A stretch of 64,000 nt of DNA, taken from Nitrogeniibacter sp050293885. GTDB lineage: Bacteria; Pseudomonadota; Gammaproteobacteria; Burkholderiales; Rhodocyclaceae. Positions 33,731 through 42,088 of this stretch are shown piece by piece. The DNA is taken from the NCBI GenBank assembly GCA_050293885.1, contig JBNKNO010000003.1:62001-126000 (forward strand). The letters are read 5' to 3'. Position 1 is the first letter of the stretch; each line of letters begins with the position of its first letter. The notes under the pieces are model-generated. The model saw only the letters and a list, made by a program, of their open reading frames with translations, had not been told where the DNA came from and ran no database searches. The position numbers and the translations under genes were made by a program.

Positions 33731-34789
33731 TTATCGGCCCTCGCCGCGCAGCAGATTGACCGCGCTCAGATAGCCCAGCGCGAGGAACGGCCACAGGCTG
33801 GCGACCAGATGCGTCAGGCCGCTGAAATTCAGGAAGTGGCCCTGGTTGATCAGCGTCTGGTTGAAGCTCAGGTAGGGGTTTTCGGGCGTGATGTTGACCA
33901 GCACCGTGGCGGCCAGCAGGGCGACGGCGGCCAGCGTGTGACGCAGCAGGCGCGGGAGCATCAAGCCGAGCACGAGGGCGGGCAGCCCGGCGGCCAGCCC
34001 GGCGATGGCGCCCGGTGTGAGCCACAGCAGCGGGCGCGCCGGGAGGTAGAAGCTGGCGGCCGCCAAGGTGCGTGCCGCCAGCCCGAGCGCGATCACGACG
34101 AGCACGGTGCTGGAAAAGCGCTGCAGCATGCCGCGCACGATCAAGCCGATGGCCAGCAGGTTGGTCGCCACGATGACGGCCTCGAGCCGCATGAAACGCT
34201 CGGGGCTGAAGGGGAGCGGCGCCGGCAGATCGAACAGGCGGCGGATGTCGCCGACCCCGAACAACAGCGTTTCGGGCGACAGTTGCGCGAGCAGCCACAA
34301 GCCGATGAGCACCACGCCGACATCGCCCAGATGGCCTTCGATCAGTCGGTGTTCGTGCCACTGATGCAGCCAGCCGCCTTGCGCGAACAACCGCCGGCCC
34401 CAAGCCACGCCGGTGATCGCGCCGAGCAGTGCGCCGATGGCGTTGGCGCCGACATCCAGATTCGAGGCCACGCGTGTGGGCAGGAAGTTCTGCGCCGTCT
34501 CCAGCGACAAACTGAGCACCGACGCGAGCACGACGGTGAGCACCACCACCGCCAGGCGGGGCCATCGCGTCGGGCTGGCGGCCGCGAGCAGGAAACCGAA
34601 GGGCAGAAACCCCAGCACATTGAGCACCGTGTCGAGCGGGCGGTAGTACTTCGGCCAGGGGGCGGTGAGGAAGTCGAGCAGCGGCAGGCCGTTGGGTTGC
34701 CAGCCGGCGAAGGGGTGCAGGCAGGCGTAGCCGATCAGCAGGGCATAGGCCAGCGTGAGGTAGCGGGGTAGTCGGGTGGCAGTGCGCAA
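33731..34789 (-). CDS. VanZ-family membrane protein
   Basis: A 352-residue protein with about nine to ten predicted membrane helices. The N-terminal half carries the VanZ-like block: 'DTVLNVLGFLPFGFLLAAAS', then 'SLSLETAQNFLPTRVASNLD' and 'VGANAIGALLGAITG'. The C-terminal half is a second set of hydrophobic segments without a named domain. VanZ was first noted with teicoplanin resistance; the biochemical role of these long proteins is unknown. Confidence 0.82.
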   Translation of the reverse strand: MRTATRLPRYLTLAYALLIGYACLHPFAGWQPNGLPLLDFLTAPWPKYYRPLDTVLNVLGFLPFGFLLAAASPTRWPRLAVVVLTVVLASVLSLSLETAQNFLPTRVASNLDVGANAIGALLGAITGVAWGRRLFAQGGWLHQWHEHRLIEGHLGDVGVVLIGLWLLAQLSPETLLFGVGDIRRLFDLPAPLPFSPERFMRLEAVIVATNLLAIGLIVRGMLQRFSSTVLVVIALGLAARTLAAASFYLPARPLLWLTPGAIAGLAAGLPALVLGLMLPRLLRHTLAAVALLAATVLVNITPENPYLSFNQTLINQGHFLNFSGLTHLVASLWPFLALGYLSAVNLLRGEGR

Positions 34790-34856
34790 AGCGGGGCAGG
34801 CCTGAGGCGAATGCGTCGAGCCTGCATTGTACGCGCCGCTCCCCGGCGGGCTGCGC

Positions 34857-35321
34857 TCAGATGGTCGAGTGCTGCCCGGGGTGCAGGTGTTTGAACGGCA
34901 GGCGTTCCTGCAAGGCGTCCCAGTCGACCGCGTCGAGCGTGTTCTTCACCAGCAACCCGAGGTCGGTGTTGCCCTCCATGCACAGCCGGCGGCTGAAGAA
35001 CAGGGTGTCCGGGTCCTCCTCGCGCAGCGCCAATGCCAGGTAGTCGCGGGTGCAGGCGCGCAGGGTGAGGTCGGCACGCTGGCGATCGAAGCGCACGCGA
35101 AAGCCGCGTTCGCCGTAGGTGTAGCGCAGCGACAGGCCCAGATCGGTGATGTCGAGTTGCAGCCGCTTGCCGATCAGCGGCGCCAGATCGTCGGCCGGCA
35201 GGATACGGCCGAGGGCGAGATTGAGCGCGCCGACCAGCGCCAGCGTGGGCGGCAACTGCGGTAGATGCCGGCCGATGCGGGCGACCAGCGGGGGAACGGT
35301 GAACTCGGACAGCGAGGGCAT
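34857..35321 (-). CDS. ubiT: O2-independent ubiquinone biosynthesis accessory factor UbiT
   Basis: A 154-residue SCP2-type lipid-binding protein starting MPSLSEFTVPPLVARIGRHL. 'ALNLALGRILPADDLAPLIG' and 'RLQLDITDLGLSLRYTYGER' are the sterol-carrier-like part, and 'PDTLFFSRRLCMEGNTDLGL' is the UbiT signature. In E. coli UbiT is needed with UbiU and UbiV for anaerobic ubiquinone synthesis; both are encoded immediately upstream here. A frame extending to 35369 overlaps ubiV and is not preferred. Confidence 0.92.
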   Translation of the reverse strand: MPSLSEFTVPPLVARIGRHLPQLPPTLALVGALNLALGRILPADDLAPLIGKRLQLDITDLGLSLRYTYGERGFRVRFDRQRADLTLRACTRDYLALALREEDPDTLFFSRRLCMEGNTDLGLLVKNTLDAVDWDALQERLPFKHLHPGQHSTI

Positions 35322-35355
35322 GGGAAAAACTCCGGCGAGTGTTGCGCGCGCAGCG

Positions 35356-36264
35356 CTAGGGGGCCACATATTGCTCGACGCCCGCGCGGCCGTGCCAGAA
35401 GCCGTTGCAGGGCGCCTCGTTCATCAAGGCGCGGCTTTCGCGAAAGGCGGTTTCGGCGTCGCGCGTGCCGTCGATGGCGTCGCGAAACAGGCCGATCAGT
35501 TCGCTCGTCCGCTCGGCTTGCGGCAGCACGCGCAGCACGTTCACGCCGGCATCGGCCAGCGAGGGCAGGTCGGCCAGCAGATTGTGGATGCGTGCCGATT
35601 GCGTCTGGATACCGTTGAGGGTGAGGAAGGCGTCGCCCTCGCGGGTCTTCAGGCGCAGCCCCTCGGCGTATTGCAGGCAGCGGAATTCGCAGGTGTCTTT
35701 CTGCAGGTTGAAGTGTCGCGCGGTGAAGCAACGGGCCGAGTAGGCCAGCGGCAGCCGGCCGTAGGCGGTCACTTCCACTTCCGGCGGGGTGTCGAGCCCG
35801 GCCAGCAGCGCCGTCATCGCCTCGCGCGACATCTCCGGCGGCATCACCCAGCGGCGGGCGCCGAGCGATTGCAGCAGCGCCAGGGTGTGCGGGTTGAAGA
35901 CATTGAGCGTCGGGCCGGCCACCCAGTCGCGCCGGCCGGCGGCGTCGAGCACGTTGACCGCCGACATGTCGTTGGCCTCGATGCGAAAGCGGCCATCGTC
36001 GACCATGCGGCGCAGCGCCTTGAGGTCGGATTCCGATTCGATCAGCACCAGCGACGAGAGCACCACTTCCTTGCCGGCCGCGGCGAGCACCTCGGCCACC
36101 TCCAGCCAGTCGTCGAGGCGCAGTTCGTGGCGGCGCGAGCACACCGATTCGCCCACATAGACGATGTCCACCGGCGACTCGGCGATGTCGGCGTAGAAAT
36201 CGAGCATGGCCTGACGCGGCCAGTAGTATTGGTTGGGGCCGAGGGCGAGTTTCATGGACGTCAT
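35356..36264 (-). CDS. ubiV: O2-independent ubiquinone hydroxylation protein UbiV
   Basis: A 302-residue U32-peptidase-like protein. With UbiU it performs ring hydroxylation of ubiquinone without oxygen, each subunit holding a [4Fe-4S] cluster. It opens 'MKLALGPNQYYWPRQAMLDF' after MTS, has 'VYVGESVCSRRHELRLDDWL' and the cluster cysteines in 'SARCFTARHFNLQKD' plus 'TCEFRCLQYAEG'. The ATG at 36264 overlaps the ubiU stop by four bases; an internal ATG at 36255 is an alternative. The protein lacks the C-terminal domain of true U32 collagenases. Confidence 0.93.
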   Translation of the reverse strand: MTSMKLALGPNQYYWPRQAMLDFYADIAESPVDIVYVGESVCSRRHELRLDDWLEVAEVLAAAGKEVVLSSLVLIESESDLKALRRMVDDGRFRIEANDMSAVNVLDAAGRRDWVAGPTLNVFNPHTLALLQSLGARRWVMPPEMSREAMTALLAGLDTPPEVEVTAYGRLPLAYSARCFTARHFNLQKDTCEFRCLQYAEGLRLKTREGDAFLTLNGIQTQSARIHNLLADLPSLADAGVNVLRVLPQAERTSELIGLFRDAIDGTRDAETAFRESRALMNEAPCNGFWHGRAGVEQYVAP

Positions 36265-37274
36265 TTCCACGGGCGGTAGTAGGCGCCCAGCGTGTGGCTC
36301 TGGCCTTCGGACACCTTGTTGAGCGCGGCCATCCACTCCGGCTGCACGCTGAAGGTGTCGGCGCCAGCGTGCACGCGGTCGATGGCGGCGCGCCACACTC
36401 GCGTCACCTGTTCCACATAGGCGGGGCTGCGCTGCCGCCCTTCGATCTTGATGGCGCGCACGCCGGCCTGCGCCAGCGCCGGCAGCAGTTCCAGGGTGTT
36501 GAGGCTGGTGGGTTCCTCGATGGCGTAATAGGTGTCGTCCTCGACCTCGAAACGCCCCTTGCACAGCGTCGGATAGCCGGCGCGTTCGTCGTCGGCGAAG
36601 CGGTCGATGAGAATGCCGTTGAGGCGCGTTTCCATGCCCTGCGGGGTCTGTTCCCAGCGCACATGTTTGCCCGGCGAGCAGGCGCCGTTGCAGTTGGGCG
36701 ACTCGCCGGTGGCATAGGCCGACAGCGCGCACCGCCCCTCGACCATCACGCACAGGCCGCCGAAACCGAACACCTCGATCTCCACCGGCGTATTGGCGAT
36801 CACCTGTTCCACCTGCGGCAACGACAACACCCGCGGCAGCACCGCGCGCTGGATGCCGAAGTGGCGGTGGTAGAAATTGATGGCCTCGTAGCTGGTGGCC
36901 GAGCCCTGCACCGACAGATGCAGGCGCAGATCGGGATGCCGCTGGCGAGCGTAGGCCATGAGCCCCGGGTCGGCGAGGATCACCGCATCCACGCCCAGCG
37001 CGGCGGCGGTGTCGATGGTGGTCGTCCACTCGCGCCAGTTGGCCGCCTGCGGATAGGTGTTGAGCGCCAGCAGCACCTTGCGGCGGCGCGCGTGAGCGTA
37101 GGCGATGCCTTCGGCAAGTTGCGCTTCGGTGAAGTTCAGCCCGGTGAAGTTGCGCGCGTTGGTGGCGTTCTTGAAGCCCAGATAGACGCAGTCGGCACCG
37201 GCGTCGACGGCTTTCTTGAGCGCCGGCAGACTGCCCGCGGGACAGACCAGTTCAATCGAGTGGGAAGCAGTCAT
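36261..37274 (-). CDS. ubiU: O2-independent ubiquinone hydroxylation protein UbiU
   Basis: A 337-residue U32-family protein forming a heterodimer with UbiV. It starts MTASHSIELVCPAGSLPALK, then 'GADCVYLGFKNATNARNFTG', 'EIEVFGFGGLCVMVEGRCAL' and 'TGESPNCNGACSPGKHVRWE', where the four cluster-binding Cys are found. 'IKIEGRQRSPAYVEQVTRVW' is the conserved barrel end. Start at 37274; an in-frame ATG four codons upstream is less likely. The operon ubiU-ubiV-ubiT implies ubiquinone synthesis under anoxia, consistent with a denitrifying lifestyle. Confidence 0.94.
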   Translation of the reverse strand: MTASHSIELVCPAGSLPALKKAVDAGADCVYLGFKNATNARNFTGLNFTEAQLAEGIAYAHARRRKVLLALNTYPQAANWREWTTTIDTAAALGVDAVILADPGLMAYARQRHPDLRLHLSVQGSATSYEAINFYHRHFGIQRAVLPRVLSLPQVEQVIANTPVEIEVFGFGGLCVMVEGRCALSAYATGESPNCNGACSPGKHVRWEQTPQGMETRLNGILIDRFADDERAGYPTLCKGRFEVEDDTYYAIEEPTSLNTLELLPALAQAGVRAIKIEGRQRSPAYVEQVTRVWRAAIDRVHAGADTFSVQPEWMAALNKVSEGQSHTLGAYYRPWK

Positions 37275-37378
37275 GGGTCGCAGCATGAAAAAATGCCGCT
37301 AGAGTCTATGCTTCGATTGGCGTATCGGGATTGATGCGTGTCAATCGTCTGGATGCCGCCGCATGAGACGCCAGAATG

Positions 37379-37410
37379 CACAAGGCCCACGCCGTAGCGT
37401 GGGCCTTGTG
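37379..37410. terminator. Bidirectional terminator-like hairpin
   Basis: Perfect 14-base arms CACAAGGCCCACGC / GCGTGGGCCTTGTG with a CGTA loop, about 48 bases past the PEP-CTERM stop on the minus strand. The flanking U-tract is short (TTGTGTTGC in the plus direction), so termination strength is uncertain. Confidence 0.7.
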
Positions 37411-37457
37411 TTGCTTCCGTCAGGTCGTCGAGCGCAAGGCGCGCCGACCAGCGGGCA

Positions 37458-38255
37458 TTACTTGCGGCGAGACAGGCCCAGACCGACCAGTGCCAGACCG
37501 GCCAGCACCAGGGTGCCGGGTTCCGGTACCGGGTTGGTCACGGAGCCTTCCGGCACGGCCGAGAAGCGCAGCGTGCCGCCGGCGACCAGGAATTCACCAA
37601 AGCCGTCGCCGAAGAAGGTCACGGAGGTGAAGGTGCTGGTGTCGTCGATGGCGCCGATGAAGTTGGTGAAGCTCCGCGCAGCGGCGTAGCCCGGGTTGTC
37701 GGTGGCCGACAGGGCGTTGGCGGTCAGGAAGGCTTGGCCGCCGTCGAAGGCGATCCACAGGCCGGAGCCGGTGGCCGGCACGCCGTAGGTGCTCTGGATG
37801 TTGGCCGGGCGGACGCCGGTCGTGCAGCAAGTGGCCCAGTCACCGACTTCAAAGCCGAGCGCATTGATGGCGGACGAGAACGTGAAGGTCACGCCCGAAT
37901 TGAAACCGGGGATGATGTCGCCCGCGCTGTTGTTCGGGTTGATGTTGATCACGTCGCCGGTCGTGGTGACGCCGTTGCTGGTGTAAGCCGACCCGAAGGA
38001 CGCTGCGGAGCCGCTCGGGCGCGTGATGGTCACGGTGGCCGGGTTGCCGTTCAGGTCGGTGTAGTTGTAGACGTTGGTGCCGGAGACGATCTGCGCAGTG
38101 CCAACCGAACCCCCCGCAGCGACGACGGTGGTGTCGAATTGGCTGATGCCGTTCGAGATGGTGTCGTTGAAAACGTTCGGCAATGCGTAGGCTTGGGCGG
38201 AGAGGGCCATCAGGCCGGCCGCTGCCGCCGTCGAGAGAATCTTGTTGGCAAACAT
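37458..38255 (-). CDS. PEP-CTERM sorting domain protein, secreted
   Basis: A 265-residue exported protein: signal peptide MFANKILSTAAAAGLMALSA ending near AYA-LP, a Gly/Thr/Asn-rich beta-type body ('FTFSSAINALGFEVGDWATC'), and a C-terminal sorting signal 'PVPEPGTLVLAGLALVGLGL' with tail SRRK. The ribosome site CAGGAG precedes the ATG. The upstream region carries a -24/-12 sigma-54 promoter, as known for PEP-CTERM genes governed by PrsK/PrsR systems. The body resembles the choice-of-anchor type of extracellular domain. No exosortase gene is visible. Confidence 0.88.
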   Translation of the reverse strand: MFANKILSTAAAAGLMALSAQAYALPNVFNDTISNGISQFDTTVVAAGGSVGTAQIVSGTNVYNYTDLNGNPATVTITRPSGSAASFGSAYTSNGVTTTGDVININPNNSAGDIIPGFNSGVTFTFSSAINALGFEVGDWATCCTTGVRPANIQSTYGVPATGSGLWIAFDGGQAFLTANALSATDNPGYAAARSFTNFIGAIDDTSTFTSVTFFGDGFGEFLVAGGTLRFSAVPEGSVTNPVPEPGTLVLAGLALVGLGLSRRK

Positions 38256-38310
38256 GGTGGGTTGCTCCTGTATGGAAGTAGGTGAAGACGAGAGGTCTTA
38301 TGGGCGTCTT

Positions 38311-38328
38311 CAAGCAGGTTGCGTGCCA
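38311..38328 (-). promoter_or_regulatory. Sigma-54 (-24/-12) promoter of the PEP-CTERM gene
   Basis: On the minus strand the sequence is TGGCACGCAACCTGCTTG. It matches the consensus TGGCACG-N4-TTGCW with the invariant GG and GC exactly ten bases apart and one mismatch in the -12 element (CTGC for TTGC). It lies 56 bases upstream of the start codon, predicting a transcript start near 38302. rpoN itself is encoded at 167-1561. Confidence 0.8.
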
Positions 38329-38332
38329 TGCA

Positions 38333-38352
38333 TGATTTATCAATGTAAATCA
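38333..38352. promoter_or_regulatory. Inverted repeat just upstream of the sigma-54 promoter
   Basis: Perfect TGATTTA-TCAATG-TAAATCA repeat with seven-base arms, starting four bases upstream of the -24 element. The position is closer than a typical enhancer-binding-protein site, so a repressor or architectural protein is as likely as an activator. Confidence 0.5.
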
Positions 38353-38629
38353 GTGTGTTATTGCATTGTTTTGATTCTTTGTGGCGAGGGTGTGTAAAGA
38401 AATCTGACAACGCGTCCGTCGTTGACAATGGCATATCTCGGTGCGACCGGTTTGCTTCGGGATATTTTACCGTCCGTGACTCAGAATCGTTCGGTGCGGG
38501 CGATGACCGCGGTCGCGGCAGATGCGCATCCGCCCGAGTTGACGTGGCGCGGCGCGCGTATGCGGTTGACGGATACTTGCGAGGCCGCTGGGGACCGTGA
38601 GTGCCGGGAATGGCAAGGCAATGCCGGTC

Positions 38630-40093
38630 TCAGTGCTCGCCGTGCGGGGTGCCGAGCGACAGATGGTGCGCATGCCCGCGGCTGTCGCGCAGCAGTTGCG
38701 GGGCGAGCGAGCCGACGACGATGGCGACGAAGGCGGCCAGCATGCCGGCGAAGTGGGGCGGCACCAGCGCGTCGGGGTCGATGGCGTCGAGGCCCAGCCA
38801 GACGACGAAGCCGACGACGATGGCGGCGAGCGCGCCCTGGGTGGTGGCGCGCTTCCAGTACAGGCCCACCGCCAGCGGCACGAAGGCGGTGGCCAGGGTG
38901 ACGCTGTAGGCGCTCTCGACCATGCCGTGAATGCTTTCGTCCGAGCTCAGCGCGTACCACAGCACCACCATTGAAAAGACCAGCACAACGACGCGGTTCA
39001 GCCATAGGAACTGGCGATCGTCGAGACCCGAGAAGGTGCCGCGCAGGATGTTCTCGGAAAAGGTGACCGAGGGCGCCAGCAGGGTGCCCGAGGCGGTACT
39101 CATGATGGCCGACAGCAGTGCGCCGAAGAACATCACCTGCGCGAACACCGGCATGTGCTGGAGGATGAGCTGCGGCAGGATCTGCTGCGCGTCCTGTCCT
39201 TCGGCCATGTAGGTGTCCACCAGCGCCGGGTCGATCAGCGTCGCCGAATAGGCGATGAAGATCGGTACGAAGGCAAACAGGAAGTAGCCGGAGCCGCCGA
39301 GGATGGAGCCGGTCACCGCGATGCGCTGGGTGCGCGCCGCGTTGAAGCGCTGGAACACGTCCTGCTGCGGAATCGAGCCGAAGCCCATGGTGAGCACGCC
39401 GGCGAGGAAGGCGACGATGTCGCGGGGCTCGAACGCGGGCAGGAAGTTGAACTTGCCGGCCGCGTCGGCGTGGGCGATGACCGCCTGCGTGCCGCCGGCC
39501 ATGTCGCTGACGATCCAGGCGATGTAGAACAGGCCGACGATGATGATGGTCATCTGCAGGAAGTCGGTCAGTGCCACCGACCACATGCCGCCGAACAGGG
39601 TGTACAGCAGCACCACGCCGATGCCGATGAACATGCCGGTTTCGGCGCTGATCTGGCCGTCGGACAAGACGTTGAACACCAGTCCCAGCGCGGTGATCTG
39701 CGCCGACACCCAGCCCAGGTAGGAGAGCACGATCGCCAGCGAGCACAGGATTTCGACGGTACGGCCGAAGCGCATGCGGTAGTAGTCGCCGAGCGTGAGC
39801 AGGTTGAGCCGGTACAGCGGGCGCACGAAGAACAGGCCGACCAGGATCAGGCACAGCGAGGCGCCGAAGGGGTCCGACCACAGCCCGCGCATGCCTTCTT
39901 CAAGGAAGGTGGCCGAGGTGCCGAGCACCGTTTCCGAGCCGAACCAGGTGGCGAACACCGTGGCGGTGACGATGTACAAAGGCAGGTGGCGGCCGGCGGC
40001 GACGTAGTCGGTGGTGTTGTTGACCCGGGTGGCCGCGTAAAGGCCGATGCCGACCGACACGAGCAGGTAGAGGGCGACAAAGGTCAGCAGCAT
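38630..40093 (-). CDS. Sodium:solute symporter family protein
   Basis: A 487-residue SSS/LeuT-fold transporter with about thirteen membrane helices. The N-terminus 'LLTFVALYLLVSVGIGLYAA' and the block 'TDYVAAGRHLPLYIVTATVF' with 'ATWFGSETVLGTSATFLEEG' are typical of the family, as is 'FFGALLSAIMSTASGTLLAP' in the Na2-site helix. The start used is 40093; a longer frame to 40192 has a non-hydrophobic, Pro/Thr-rich extension. The solute is not predictable, and no sensor-kinase domain is fused. Confidence 0.9.
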   Translation of the reverse strand: MLLTFVALYLLVSVGIGLYAATRVNNTTDYVAAGRHLPLYIVTATVFATWFGSETVLGTSATFLEEGMRGLWSDPFGASLCLILVGLFFVRPLYRLNLLTLGDYYRMRFGRTVEILCSLAIVLSYLGWVSAQITALGLVFNVLSDGQISAETGMFIGIGVVLLYTLFGGMWSVALTDFLQMTIIIVGLFYIAWIVSDMAGGTQAVIAHADAAGKFNFLPAFEPRDIVAFLAGVLTMGFGSIPQQDVFQRFNAARTQRIAVTGSILGGSGYFLFAFVPIFIAYSATLIDPALVDTYMAEGQDAQQILPQLILQHMPVFAQVMFFGALLSAIMSTASGTLLAPSVTFSENILRGTFSGLDDRQFLWLNRVVVLVFSMVVLWYALSSDESIHGMVESAYSVTLATAFVPLAVGLYWKRATTQGALAAIVVGFVVWLGLDAIDPDALVPPHFAGMLAAFVAIVVGSLAPQLLRDSRGHAHHLSLGTPHGEH

Positions 40094-40288
40094 GGCGCGG
40101 GTTCCTTCAAGCGGCGCGGGCGTGGAATTTCGGCGGATTGTAGCGCCGAAACCCGCGGTTTTGGGGGTGTCGACCGGGAAATTGGCGCGCAATGTGGCGC
40201 GCTATGGTCGTGCCGGCGGTGGGCACATGGCGTCTTGCGCCAGCGCGCTGCGCATGGCCCCGGCTTGGGGCGTTGCGACAAAAAACCG

Positions 40289-41848
40289 CTAGACGGCGAA
40301 CAGACGCCAGGCTTCGAAGGCGACCAGCGCCGCCAACAGGGCAAGCAGCAGGTTCAGCCGCCGTTGCTGTTGCCGCTGGGCCTGGGCGAGACGCGCCAGC
40401 TCGGTCTGGGTGGCGCTGTGCAGCTCGCGCTGATCGAGCGCCTGATGCACCAGGCGGGGCAGTTGCGGGATCATCGCGGCCCAGTTGGGCGCCTCTTCCT
40501 TGGCATGCCGCACCAGCGCGCGCCAGCCCATCTGCTCGGCCATCCAGCGCTCGAGGAAGGGCTTGGCGGTCTTCCACAGATCGAGTTCGGGGTCGAGCTG
40601 ACGACCCAGGCCCTCGATGTTGAGCAGCGTCTTTTGCAGCAGCACCAGTTGCGGCTGCACTTCCATCTCGAAGCGGCGGGCGGTCTGGAACAGGCGCAGC
40701 AGCGTCTTGCCGAAGGAGATGTCCTTCAGCGGTTTGTCGAAGATGGGTTCGCACACCGCGCGGATGGCTGATTCGAACTCGTCCACACGGGTTTTCGACG
40801 GCACCCAGCCGGCGTCGATGTGCGCCTGGGCGACCCGTTTGTAGTCGCGCTGGAAGAAGGCGAGGAAGTTCTGCGCCAGGTAGTTCTTGTCGACGTCGGT
40901 GAGCGTGCCCATGATGCCGAAGTCGAGCGCGATGTAGCGGCCGTCGTCGGCCACGAAGATGTTGCCCGGATGCATGTCGGCATGAAAGAAACCGTCGCGG
41001 AACACCTGCGTGAAGAAGATCTCCACCCCGGCGCGCGACAGTGCCGATAGGTCGGTGCCCTGCGCCTTGAGGGCGGGGGTGCGCGAAATCGGGATGCCGT
41101 GCATGCGCTGCATCACCATCACCGATTTGCCGCAGTAGTCCCAATGCACCTCGGGCACGATCAGCAGCGACGAGTCGGTGAAATTGCGTCGCAGTTGCGA
41201 GCAGTTGGCCGCTTCGCGCATCAGGTCGAGCTCGTCGCGCAGGTGCTTGGCGAATTCGGCCACCACCTCGCGCGGCTTGAGCCGCCGGCCCTCGGGCCAC
41301 AGCTTGTCGAGCACCGTGGCGGCCACGTCGAGCAGCGACAGGTCGTGCGCGATGATGCGCTCGATGCCCGGGCGCAGCACCTTGACCGCCACTTCGGTGC
41401 CGTCGTGCAGTCGTGCAAAGTGCACCTGCGCCACCGACGCCGAGGCCACCGGCGTGCGTTCGAATTCGGCGAATACCTCGTCGACCGGCCGCTTGTAGAA
41501 GGCCTCGAGCAAGGCCACGGCTTGTTCGGTGGGGAAGGGCGGGACGCGGTCCTGCAGCAGCGCGAGCTCGTCGGCGATGTCGGTCGGCAGCAGGTCGCGC
41601 CGGGTGGACAGCATCTGGCCGAACTTGACGAAGATCGGGCCGAGCGATTCGAGCGCCTTGCGCAGGCGTACCGCGCGCGGTTCGGCAAAGCGGCGCCAGA
41701 AGAACAGCGCCACCCAGATGCGCACCAGCGTGCCGCTCTGATCGGCGGCAAGAATCATGCGATCGAGGCCGAAACGCAGACTGACAGTAACGATTTTGGC
41801 CAGACGCAGCAGTCGCACGGGTGTGAGGTGAAGTGACAAAACGGGCAT
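40289..41848 (-). CDS. ubiB: Ubiquinone biosynthesis regulatory kinase-like protein UbiB
   Basis: A 519-residue member of the ABC1/ADCK/UbiB atypical kinase family that supports ubiquinone synthesis at the membrane. The KxGQ motif is in 'LGPIFVKFGQMLSTRRDLLP', the Ala-rich loop replacing the P-loop in 'VASASVAQVHFARLHDG', the catalytic block in 'DGFFHADMHPGNIFVADDGR' and 'IALDFGIMGTLTD'. The C-terminal hydrophobic tail 'LNLLLALLAALVAFEAW' anchors it. The usual ubiE/ubiJ neighbours are absent; it stands alone next to the caspase cassette. Confidence 0.95.
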   Translation of the reverse strand: MPVLSLHLTPVRLLRLAKIVTVSLRFGLDRMILAADQSGTLVRIWVALFFWRRFAEPRAVRLRKALESLGPIFVKFGQMLSTRRDLLPTDIADELALLQDRVPPFPTEQAVALLEAFYKRPVDEVFAEFERTPVASASVAQVHFARLHDGTEVAVKVLRPGIERIIAHDLSLLDVAATVLDKLWPEGRRLKPREVVAEFAKHLRDELDLMREAANCSQLRRNFTDSSLLIVPEVHWDYCGKSVMVMQRMHGIPISRTPALKAQGTDLSALSRAGVEIFFTQVFRDGFFHADMHPGNIFVADDGRYIALDFGIMGTLTDVDKNYLAQNFLAFFQRDYKRVAQAHIDAGWVPSKTRVDEFESAIRAVCEPIFDKPLKDISFGKTLLRLFQTARRFEMEVQPQLVLLQKTLLNIEGLGRQLDPELDLWKTAKPFLERWMAEQMGWRALVRHAKEEAPNWAAMIPQLPRLVHQALDQRELHSATQTELARLAQAQRQQQRRLNLLLALLAALVAFEAWRLFAV

Positions 41849-41998
41849 TGTGCCCGTAAACCGGCATCGAGGGGGTGCAGGCGACGCATTGGCTTGCAAG
41901 TGAACCACTCCACTGACGCCGCGGGCGTAGTAGGGTGACGATGTCTTTTGTCGATGAATGGTGGTGAACAGGCGGCATGCCGAAGGCGCCGCGGGCGC

Positions 41999-42026
41999 TT
42001 GCTCCCGCAGGCAGGCATGCTTTAAT
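41999..42026 (+). promoter_or_regulatory. Candidate promoter of the caspase-CHAT cassette
   Basis: TTGCTC and TTTAAT separated by 16 bases, 63 bases upstream of the caspase start codon in the 240-base region divergent from ubiB. The -10 matches the consensus in five of six positions, the -35 in three. No clear operator repeat is seen. Weak support. Confidence 0.3.
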
Positions 42027-42088
42027 CAGTAGAAGACAGCGTCATGGCGTCCAATACATTCGTCGCGACGCTCGGTACGGAGGACATC

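Larger units (their letters stand above)
38256..38629. other. Intergenic control region of the PEP-CTERM gene
   Basis: 374 bases without a gene, AT-richer than its surroundings between about 38330 and 38410. It holds the sigma-54 promoter and the inverted repeat described separately. The rest (38420-38629) has no recognisable element; the symporter stop codon lies at its right end, with no clear terminator hairpin. Confidence 0.6.
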
